Shown: positions 15,522 to 22,165 of the stretch, in pieces
Position numbering within the stretch: the first letter of the stretch is position 1
How the letters are laid out: each line of letters begins with the position of its first letter
Assembly (NCBI GenBank): GCA_016293645.1
Contig: JAEDDW010000019.1
Span: 1-28,652, forward strand
DNA from: Treponema sp.
GTDB taxonomy: Bacteria > Spirochaetota > Spirochaetia > Treponematales > Treponemataceae
Direction of reading: 5' to 3'
Length of the DNA stretch: 28,652 nucleotides
Made by a program: the position numbers and the translations under genes
The notes under the pieces: generated by a model
Told to the model about the DNA's origin: nothing
The model's input: only the letters and a program-made list of their open reading frames with translations
The model's database searches: none

Positions 15522-17801
15522 CTACCTGTCAGACGAAAAAGCTGGCCGCAACATTCCATAAACCGCATCCATATCAAGGGTTTTTCTCAGATTGTCAGCA
15601 AGAATATCGTACTGTCTTTCCTTGAATGCCCTGAAATTCTCATTGGATTTTTCAAGTTCAATGCCTTTTGTTCTTGCGATGGCATCTGCAATTTTCCAGG
15701 CGATCTCGCCTTCATCAAAAATTCCATGGAGGTAGGTTCCGTAGACATTACCACATCCTGCCCCAGACGGAACATAATCCACTGTCCCAGAAATTTCCGT
15801 CTTTCCCATATGGATTTCATATCCTGAATAGGTACATCCATTCAGACAGCAGAGCATTCCGGAAACATTTTCAAATTTACCGTTTACGCGGACTCTTGTC
15901 TTTGATTCCGTGATTTCTGTCGTCGCATCGATAAGTTCCATTCCGCGGCATTGCTTTTCAGATTCAATTCCATTGGGATCAGTTATCTCTTTTCCAAGCA
16001 TCTGATAACCGCCACAGATACCAAAAACAATTTTATCTTCTGAAACTTTTTTTATCGTGCTCTCTATTCCGCGCTGACGCATCCATATGAGATCCGCTAT
16101 CGTATTTTTGCTTCCGGGAATGATGATCATATCCATCTTGAAAACATCTTCCGCCCTTTCGATGTAATGAACAGAAACCTCATCCATCTTTTCAAACACA
16201 GTAAAATCAGTAAAGTTTGAGATTCTTGGCAGATGAATTACACCGATGTTGACCGCTGAAAACTCTTTTTTCAAAAAGACGGAACTCTGACTGTCCTCGT
16301 CGTCTATCTTTATGTCCATGTATGGAACAACACCTGCGACAGGAATTCCAAGACGTGCCTCAATCATCGAGATTCCAGGATCAAGAATCGTTTTATCACC
16401 ACGGAATTTATTTATGACAAGTCCGCAAATCCTGTCCCTTTCTTTCTTTTCAAGAAGCCCGACAGTTCCGGCAAGCTGGGCAAAAACACCGCCGCAATCA
16501 ATGTCGCCGACTAGAAGCACGGGAGCATCAAGCATTTCTGCAAGCCCCATGTTGACAATGTCATTTCCCTTCAGATTTATTTCAGCAGGACTGCCCGCAC
16601 CTTCTATGACAATGATGTCAGCTTTTTTTTCAAGATTGCTGAAAGCCTTCAATATCTCAGGAACAAGATTTTTTTTGTACTCAAAATATTCCTTTGCCTT
16701 CATGTTGCCTATGACTTCACCGTTGACAATGACCTGGGATCCCATATCGCTTGTAGGCTTCAGAAGGATCGGATTCATGGAAACATCACACTCGATTCCA
16801 GCAGCCTCTGCCTGCATTGCCTGAGCCCTTCCCATCTCAAGGCCATCTTCGGTGACATATGAATTCAAAGCCATGTTCTGCGATTTGAACGGAGCAACTT
16901 TGTATCCATCCTGGGCAAAAATTCTGCAAAGGCCTGCCACTATGAGACTTTTACCGGCATTGGACATCGTCCCCTGGACCATGATTACTTTCGCATGAAC
17001 GTTGTTTTCAGCAATAGTTCTTTTTGTTTTCTTTTCTTCATCAAAGTCGACATGAAGGGTTGCATCAGTTGGATCAAATTCATCGTCCCTGACCCCATAA
17101 AGATTCTGGATGAAATTTCCACAGAAGATGTCATCGACTGCGCCTACGCGAAGAACCTTATTTTCACCGATGCATACAACACGATCAGAAACCATCTTGA
17201 CAAGATCAAGCTCATGGAGAGACATGATGATGGTTTTATTTTTTTCCCTCGCGAGGCGGCGTATGATCTTCAATAGATCTATCTTGTGGAACATGTCGAG
17301 ATAAGAAGTAGGTTCATCAAGAACTATTATCTTTGTGTCCTGACAGATTGCCCTTGCAACCATGATCCTCTGTTTCTGGCCGTCACTGATTTCATTGAAG
17401 TCACAGTCCGCGATATTTTCCGCACCGACCATTGAGATGGCCTCTTCTACCTTGCTTCTGTCTTCTTCAGAAAGGATGCCAAGTCTTCCGGTATAAGGGT
17501 ATCTTCCGGTTGAGATTACTTCACGGCAGGTCATGAGCTGGGGATGAATCCGTTCCGTCATGACCATGGAAATTTCTCTTGCAATTTCACTGCCCTTCAT
17601 ACGAGAAAAATTTCTGTCAAGTAGAGTCAGTGAACCTTCCACTGCCTTAAGTTCCCGAACGATTGTTTTAAGGACGGTGGATTTTCCGGAACCATTCGGT
17701 CCGATCAGACAGACTATTTCACCTTCCTTGATCTCAAGGGAGACACCTGAGAGAACTATTTTTTTCCCGTAGCCTGCGCCAACTCGATCCAGGGACAGCA
17801 T
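15522..17801 (-). CDS. cbiP: ABC transporter ATPase-cobyric acid synthase (CbiP) fusion
   Basis: One uninterrupted 759-residue frame encodes two enzymes. Residues 1-250 are a BtuD/FepC-type ABC ATPase: Walker A GPNGSGKST (34-42), a Q-loop region near 84-90, an unusual signature ISDGQ (138-142) instead of LSGGQ, Walker B IIVLDEPT (158-165) and the H-loop MSLHELD (193-199). Residues 270-759 are CbiP, which amidates four corrin side chains: VQGTMSNAGKS (275-285), KSQNMALNSYV (306-316), FGICGGYQMLG with Cys596 as amidotransferase nucleophile, and TYLHGIFD with His692. The linker is about 251-269. It lies directly after the BtuC-like permease gene, so the ATPase half should power that transporter. 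Fusion of the two activities is unusual. Confidence 0.93.
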   Translation of the reverse strand: MLSLDRVGAGYGKKIVLSGVSLEIKEGEIVCLIGPNGSGKSTVLKTIVRELKAVEGSLTLLDRNFSRMKGSEIAREISMVMTERIHPQLMTCREVISTGRYPYTGRLGILSEEDRSKVEEAISMVGAENIADCDFNEISDGQKQRIMVARAICQDTKIIVLDEPTSYLDMFHKIDLLKIIRRLAREKNKTIIMSLHELDLVKMVSDRVVCIGENKVLRVGAVDDIFCGNFIQNLYGVRDDEFDPTDATLHVDFDEEKKTKRTIAENNVHAKVIMVQGTMSNAGKSLIVAGLCRIFAQDGYKVAPFKSQNMALNSYVTEDGLEMGRAQAMQAEAAGIECDVSMNPILLKPTSDMGSQVIVNGEVIGNMKAKEYFEYKKNLVPEILKAFSNLEKKADIIVIEGAGSPAEINLKGNDIVNMGLAEMLDAPVLLVGDIDCGGVFAQLAGTVGLLEKKERDRICGLVINKFRGDKTILDPGISMIEARLGIPVAGVVPYMDIKIDDEDSQSSVFLKKEFSAVNIGVIHLPRISNFTDFTVFEKMDEVSVHYIERAEDVFKMDMIIIPGSKNTIADLIWMRQRGIESTIKKVSEDKIVFGICGGYQMLGKEITDPNGIESEKQCRGMELIDATTEITESKTRVRVNGKFENVSGMLCCLNGCTYSGYEIHMGKTEISGTVDYVPSGAGCGNVYGTYLHGIFDEGEIAWKIADAIARTKGIELEKSNENFRAFKERQYDILADNLRKTLDMDAVYGMLRPAFSSDR

Positions 17802-18794
17802 CTATCTTTCCCTCTGTTTTCTGACCATCATCACTATTACAACCGGAACCAATAAAATTGCCGTTACTGAACTTATGCTCATCTCAACTGGAGCAAAAAC
17901 AGTCCTTGAGATCATATCGCAGAAAAGTGTGACACATGCACCACAGAAAAAACATGCGGGAATCGCAACAAGCGGTTTTGCCGTGCTTGCGGCAAGCTTT
18001 ACAATATGCGGAACCGCTATGCCCACAAAGGATACAGGGCCTGCAAAAGCCGTGACACACGCGCTCAGCATGCTTGAGCACAGGATAAGAAGTATTCTTA
18101 AAGCCTTTATGTTTACTCCGGAATTGCGTGCGTAGCTTTCCCCAAGCTGATAGGCACCTATGGGTTTCGACATGAGGACTACAGCAGCGACAACAGGAAA
18201 TACAATCAAAGACATTGAGATCACATCATCCCATCCAATGCCTGAAAAGCTGCCCAGGGACCAGTTGTGAAGATTCACGATGTTGCTGTCATTGGCAAAA
18301 GTCACAAAAAAATCCGTCACTGCGGAACATACATAGCCAGTAAAAATTCCGCAGACAACAAGCATGGACATATTTCTCACACGCATGGAAAGAAGAAGCA
18401 CAAATGACATTGAAATCAGAGAACCGGCAAAAGCTGCCGCCACAAGTCCAAAGGACGAAAGAATGATTCCATTGTTCATGAAAAGAATCATTGTCAGTGC
18501 GACTGTAAGTTTTGCACCTGATGAAATGCCAAGAACATAAGGCCCGGCTATCGGATTGTTGAAAAAAGTCTGCAGCAGGAATCCGGAAACGCTTAATGCA
18601 CCACCAAGGATGATTGCCGCCGCAAGTCGTGGAAATCTCAGATTCCACACGATCTTGAACATGGAGGAATCCTTTTCCAACGACATAAATTCACCAAAGC
18701 CTAATCTGACACTTCCGTTGAGGAGACTGAAAAAAGAGAGGACAAGAAGAATTGCAAATGAGGCGGCAAAAACCAGTGCCAGACGTCTGTTCAA
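17802..18794 (-). CDS. btuC: FecCD/BtuC-family ABC permease
   Basis: This 330-residue polytopic membrane protein belongs to the BtuC/FecCD permease family, which forms the import channel for cobalamin, haem and siderophores. It has about ten hydrophobic segments and the family motifs RFPRLAAAIILGGALSVSG, NPIAGPYVLGISSGA, a GxxL..R turn, and FVGIAVPHIVKL near the C-terminus. The start appears to be TTG at 18794 (NRRLALV), with GAGG about 10 nt upstream; no ATG lies nearby in frame. It is 4 nt after the binding-protein gene and abuts the ATPase-CbiP gene. Substrate is inferred from the riboswitch and cluster as a corrinoid. Confidence 0.9.
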   Translation of the reverse strand: MNRRLALVFAASFAILLVLSFFSLLNGSVRLGFGEFMSLEKDSSMFKIVWNLRFPRLAAAIILGGALSVSGFLLQTFFNNPIAGPYVLGISSGAKLTVALTMILFMNNGIILSSFGLVAAAFAGSLISMSFVLLLSMRVRNMSMLVVCGIFTGYVCSAVTDFFVTFANDSNIVNLHNWSLGSFSGIGWDDVISMSLIVFPVVAAVVLMSKPIGAYQLGESYARNSGVNIKALRILLILCSSMLSACVTAFAGPVSFVGIAVPHIVKLAASTAKPLVAIPACFFCGACVTLFCDMISRTVFAPVEMSISSVTAILLVPVVIVMMVRKQRER

Positions 18795-18798
18795 TATT

Positions 18799-20244
18799 CT
18801 ATTTCCTCTCCAGCTTCTTCATGAATGTAAGACCGTCATCCTGTCCTTTCATTGCCCGATTGAGATCAGAAATGAAATCCGCGGTGCCAGAAACCTGTTG
18901 AAAGAAATTTTTATCTGTCGTGTAGACCCTGCCTTCCCTCACCGCCTTGAAATCATTGAAAAGCTGGGATTTTGCAACAAGGGCATCGATGCTGTCCAGT
19001 CCGGAATCAATCGTCCCGTTGTAGACAAGAATGTCTGCATCCTTTGCCTTAAGGAAAAATTCTTCCATCTGGATGTTCATAGTTCCGGTCGCCCTTTTGT
19101 CGTCAGAATTTTCCACAAGCGGAACATACTGACCGCCTGCCATTGCTATCATTTTGACCACATGGTCATCTTTTTTCCGGATATTGACTATTCCGTTTGA
19201 ATTGACGGAAAAAAATGCGACTCCATCAGTTCCGGCGGAATCAAATTTGATGGCCCCAAGTTTTTCAACCTGACGGTCAAAGTAATTTTTTGAAGCCTCG
19301 TAATTTCCAAAAAGCAGGCCATAGAATTTCACCCACTCAAGGCGCCCCATGACATCTTCTTCGAAATTTGATTTTTCAATCACGACGGGAATTCCAAGTT
19401 CAGCAAGCTTGTCCTTCACATGAGGTTTGTGATGGATCATCGTGTTCTGAACGGCAAGGTTGCATTTTTTTGACACGAGCATTTCAAAATCGGGCGATCC
19501 ATATTTTCCTGCGTAGGTCATACTGCCATCCCTGACTTTCTGAGAGATCTCATCGATGAACCAGTCATTTTCCTTCAGTGAACAGAATTTTATGAAATCG
19601 ATCGATCCGGCTTTAAGCACAAGGTCCATTGCCGAAGTCGACACCATGTAGGTTCTGTCCAAAGGCTGAACAAGAACAGTCCTTCCCTTTGACAGTTTCT
19701 CAGGCACTCTTCTGCCCTGTGGAACCAGAAGCAGTTCCCCCTCTCCTTCAATCCTGATGACTTTGAAATCACCGTACAGGTCTACGGAAAACTGCCTTGC
19801 ATAGGCAAGCTCAAGAGTTCCGTCGAATTCCGGCTCTGATTGAGAAAAACAAAGAGTGTATTCTATTTCATGGGGAACACTCATGGCCGTCGTGTCCGCC
19901 AGAACCTTCACCGGATTTTCAATATCATCTATTTCAACCACAAAAGAGGATTTTCCGTCTGGAGTCTGATTGAGATATTTCTTGCCGCCAACAACCATGT
20001 AGTCATAATTGCGGCTGTTCCATAGGAGAGTTGCGGTTGTTTTTCCGGCTTCGACCTTGACTTCTACAGGTGAAAGAATTTTTGCTTTCCCCGTTCCGCC
20101 TTCAACTGCCACATCATAGGAATAGGTACCGTCAGCAAGGGAATTCTTTTTTACCCTGCTGCACGAAAAAAAAGAAAAGACCCCCAGAAAAACAAGAAAC
20201 AAAAAAAACGGGATTCCAGTGATTCTATAAAGAGGTCTGTTCAT
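18799..20244 (-). CDS. btuF: BtuF-like substrate-binding lipoprotein with an N-terminal accessory domain
   Basis: The 481-residue protein has an N-terminal hydrophobic stretch ending in a relaxed lipobox with Cys28 (FFSCS), as in spirochaete lipoproteins. Residues about 36-130 (LADGTYSYDVAV..., NYDYMVVGGKKYL, DTTAMSVPHEIEYTLCF) match a domain I recall from Firmicutes iron/tetrapyrrole-transport proteins, resembling a NEAT-associated module. Residues about 145-481 form a TroA/BtuF-type periplasmic-binding fold. The protein should capture a corrinoid or related tetrapyrrole for the adjacent permease. No convincing ribosome-binding site precedes the ATG; the 27 nt upstream are AT-rich. Exact ligand is unproven. 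Confidence 0.86.
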   Translation of the reverse strand: MNRPLYRITGIPFFLFLVFLGVFSFFSCSRVKKNSLADGTYSYDVAVEGGTGKAKILSPVEVKVEAGKTTATLLWNSRNYDYMVVGGKKYLNQTPDGKSSFVVEIDDIENPVKVLADTTAMSVPHEIEYTLCFSQSEPEFDGTLELAYARQFSVDLYGDFKVIRIEGEGELLLVPQGRRVPEKLSKGRTVLVQPLDRTYMVSTSAMDLVLKAGSIDFIKFCSLKENDWFIDEISQKVRDGSMTYAGKYGSPDFEMLVSKKCNLAVQNTMIHHKPHVKDKLAELGIPVVIEKSNFEEDVMGRLEWVKFYGLLFGNYEASKNYFDRQVEKLGAIKFDSAGTDGVAFFSVNSNGIVNIRKKDDHVVKMIAMAGGQYVPLVENSDDKRATGTMNIQMEEFFLKAKDADILVYNGTIDSGLDSIDALVAKSQLFNDFKAVREGRVYTTDKNFFQQVSGTADFISDLNRAMKGQDDGLTFMKKLERK

Positions 20245-20271
20245 AGTTAGATTATATTATATTTAAGCTGT

Positions 20272-20586
20272 TTATTGTACATCTGACACGGAAACCATAT
20301 GGTCGTACCAGATTCCTTTTTTACCGATCAAGGCAACCGGAAATTCCACACCGATTTTTTCAACCGGAATATTGAAACCGCTTACCTTTTCTTCAGTTCC
20401 ATCGTCATAGGTCACAGTGTCTACGGTCGGATCAAGCCAGCGTGATCTGCTGTTTTTTGCTTCCGCCGCAGTTCCGCAGAAAAGGTGGTTGATTTTGTTG
20501 CCCCTGAGGCTCACATGGATCCACATCTTTCCGTCTTTCACTGTAAGGACTCCCCTGCCTTTGAAAGTTTCATTTACAGAAAACAT
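20272..20586 (-). CDS. iron/tetrapyrrole-transport-type domain, out of frame with cbiK
   Basis: The ATG-to-stop frame is 104 residues, but the recognisable domain starts 17 residues earlier (LGLEEGTYSARFKTDSAMFS) with no start codon. It continues FKGRGVLTVKDGKMWIHVSL, GTAAEAK, DTVTYDDGTEEKVSGF and KKGIWYDHMVSVS, a pattern I recall from Firmicutes extracellular proteins carrying NEAT-like iron-transport domains. There is no signal peptide and no ribosome-binding site before the ATG. The frame runs back into the A10 tract at the end of cbiK, one base out of register (-1). It is most likely the C-terminal domain of CbiK reached by slippage or lost by a one-base change, not an independent gene. 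Confidence 0.6.
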   Translation of the reverse strand: MFSVNETFKGRGVLTVKDGKMWIHVSLRGNKINHLFCGTAAEAKNSRSRWLDPTVDTVTYDDGTEEKVSGFNIPVEKIGVEFPVALIGKKGIWYDHMVSVSDVQ

Positions 20587-20633
20587 TGCGCTGTCTGTCT
20601 TGAATCTTGCCGAGTAGGTTCCTTCCTCAAGAC

Positions 20634-20648
20634 CTAGTTTTTTTTTTC
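20634..20648 (-). other. A10 tract at cbiK 3' end: candidate frameshift or slippage site
   Basis: On the minus strand a run of ten A residues (20638-20647) precedes C and the UAG stop of cbiK (GAA AAA AAA AAC UAG). It contains A AAA AAC, a known -1 slippery heptamer. A -1 shift, or one extra A in the transcript, would bypass the stop and continue into CTA GGT CTT GAG, the start of the next domain. No Shine-Dalgarno stimulator is evident just upstream. A sequencing or assembly error in the homopolymer is the main alternative. Confidence 0.55.
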
Positions 20649-21791
20649 GAGGGACTTCACGGCAGCCTTTGTATGTTCAACATAAACATCCTTTACAGCC
20701 TTGATTCTTCCAAGTCCTTCAATCTGGCAATCGATGCTGTCAAATGCACCTGAAGCTGAGAAAAGAGACTTCCATGAGTCGTCATCATCGCCTGCCATGT
20801 CGTTGTTTGCGTGGTCTCCTGCAACTACCATGAGAGGTCTGAGGATGACCTTTTTGAAACCGGCATTCTTGACCTTTTCAATCACGTTCTTTACTTCTGT
20901 TTCTTCCGGTTCCCCTTCAACTGTTCCGACAAAGACATTCTTATAGCCAAGAGAACCAAACTGAGCGACCATCTGGGAATAAGTAACCTTTGCCGCGTGG
21001 GAAGTTCCGTGTCCAAGGAATACGAATGCTGCTCCTGCTTTTGCTGAAGATGCAACTGAATCAAATCCGGCAGACTTCACGGCCTCGTCGATCACAGCCT
21101 TTGCTACAGTTTCCTTGTCCTGGTTTACGTCTGAGGAAGTCTTTCCGACCTTTCCAAGAAGAGGTTCGGCAACTACTACGTTCTCAAACTTTCCCTTGTA
21201 GGCTTCGACAGCTTCAACAAGTTCATCATATTCCGCACCGTGCATGAGATGTGTCGGCTGAACAACAAGGTTCTTTACGCCATTCTTCACTGCACGCTGG
21301 AGTGCCTGGTCCATGTTGTCGATGAACTCACCGTCCCTTGATTGAACATGATTGATGATGATCTGTGCTGTAAATGCACGGCGTACCGACCACTCAGGAT
21401 ATGCTGCCTTGATGGACTCTTCCACTCCCCTGATGTCCTTTACACGGCTGTCATTGAAAGATGTACCAAAGCTGACGACAAGAATTTCGTTCTCTCCGAT
21501 GCCGTCCTGGTTGAGGCTGTCATCAAGGCTGGCATCTCCAGTATCCCTTCCAAAATAGTCAGGATCTGCATTTTCACCGCTCACCATTTCTTTCTGAACA
21601 TCAGTAAGCCTGTCCCATTCCTTCTTTGCCAGGGCACACTGAGAATCTGTCTTTGACGTTCTTTTCTGAACGTAGATGGCGTCTATAAGGCGAGCAACCT
21701 TATCTGCCTTCTTTTTATCAGCCTTTTCACCTGCAAACGAGGCAAAAACCATAGTCAATGCGATGATACCCGTCAGAATCTTTCTCTTCAT
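20634..21791 (-). CDS. cbiK: exported sirohydrochlorin cobaltochelatase
   Basis: CbiK inserts Co2+ (or Fe2+) into sirohydrochlorin. The 385-residue protein has a signal peptide (residues 1-20, KRKI then a hydrophobic core and ASFAG). A spacer region of about 80 residues follows, ending DPDYFGRDTGDAS. The chelatase domain runs from 103 to 380: VVSFGTSFNDSR, RRAFTAQIIINHV, QPTHLMHGAEYDEL, metal-site His261 in FLGHGTSH and His327 in VAGDHANNDMAG. It resembles exported CbiK proteins such as the periplasmic form of Desulfovibrio. The ATG has GAGGAG 8 nt upstream, and it is the first gene after the riboswitch-terminator. Being exported, it may serve iron/haem or cobalt-tetrapyrrole handling instead of cytosolic synthesis. 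Confidence 0.93.
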   Translation of the reverse strand: MKRKILTGIIALTMVFASFAGEKADKKKADKVARLIDAIYVQKRTSKTDSQCALAKKEWDRLTDVQKEMVSGENADPDYFGRDTGDASLDDSLNQDGIGENEILVVSFGTSFNDSRVKDIRGVEESIKAAYPEWSVRRAFTAQIIINHVQSRDGEFIDNMDQALQRAVKNGVKNLVVQPTHLMHGAEYDELVEAVEAYKGKFENVVVAEPLLGKVGKTSSDVNQDKETVAKAVIDEAVKSAGFDSVASSAKAGAAFVFLGHGTSHAAKVTYSQMVAQFGSLGYKNVFVGTVEGEPEETEVKNVIEKVKNAGFKKVILRPLMVVAGDHANNDMAGDDDDSWKSLFSASGAFDSIDCQIEGLGRIKAVKDVYVEHTKAAVKSLEKKN

Positions 21792-21810
21792 CTTCTGAAC
21801 TCCTCATAAA

Positions 21811-21846
21811 ATAAAAAAGCTCCGGTCAATCCACACAGACCAGAGC
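21811..21846 (-). terminator. intrinsic terminator of the riboswitch leader
   Basis: On the minus strand GCTCTGGTC pairs with GACCGGAGC (one G-U pair) across a 10-nt loop and is followed by TTTTTTA. The stem spans 21819-21827 and 21838-21846, and the T run is at 21812-21818. It lies between the B12 box and the cbiK ribosome-binding site, so it is placed to stop transcription when cobalamin is bound. Confidence 0.85.
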
Positions 21847-21879
21847 AAAATCACTTTCAGACAGCTATCCCGTATAAAA

Positions 21880-22101
21880 GTACGACCAATTCCTCGTGGC
21901 CTGGAGAACTTCTCCCGTACCATGATAAACGGCAGGTTTCCTGACTTGGAGATCAGCACCGTATTTCCTGTCTTCCCGGTTTTACCCAGTGACTTCCATT
22001 GAAACACGATTCCCTCGACACAGTGACGAGATCGTGCAGGATTCTAACCTGCTTCCCTTTTACCCGTTCCATGCAGAAGCACAAACGGCACCGCTTACTG
22101 T
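21880..22101 (-). ncRNA. cobalamin riboswitch
   Basis: The leader of cbiK, read on the minus strand, contains the conserved cobalamin-riboswitch elements in order: GCGGTGCCG near 22095, AAAGGGAAGCAGGTTAGAAT then CCTGCACG and GTCACTGTG (about 22019-22060), GGAAGTCAC with a GGGAAGACAGGAA segment (21965-21995), and the B12 box AGTCAGGAAACCTGCCG (21931-21947). Downstream, GTAC (21917-21920) and GTAC (21880-21883) enclose two small hairpins, GGAG/CTCC and GGCCA/TGGTC. With the terminator that follows, it should repress the whole cluster when cobalamin is abundant. The boundaries are approximate. Confidence 0.95.
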
Positions 22102-22108
22102 TGACGCT

Positions 22109-22137
22109 AAGATATCACTTTAACATATAATTATCAA
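22109..22137 (-). promoter_or_regulatory. predicted sigma70 promoter of the B12 cluster
   Basis: On the minus strand, -35 TTGATA (22132-22137) and -10 TATCTT (22109-22114) are separated by exactly 17 nt. The expected start of transcription is near 22101, immediately before the conserved 5' part of the cobalamin riboswitch, which supports the call. Confidence 0.65.
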
Positions 22138-22165
22138 TAATCTGGATACAGCCGGAACCTTTCCA

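Noticed and set aside
16312..16824. Open frame of 170 codons on the plus strand
   Set aside because: It is antisense to the CbiP domain, whose motifs are complete; Ser/Pro/Met-rich low-complexity sequence is typical of a reverse-strand shadow.
18556..19200. Open frame of 214 codons on the plus strand
   Set aside because: It lies antisense to the permease and binding-lipoprotein genes, has no ribosome-binding site or recognisable domain, and its composition is a shadow of the real genes.
21804..22007. A 67-codon minus-strand frame upstream of cbiK
   Set aside because: It falls inside the riboswitch and terminator, whose conserved elements explain the sequence.
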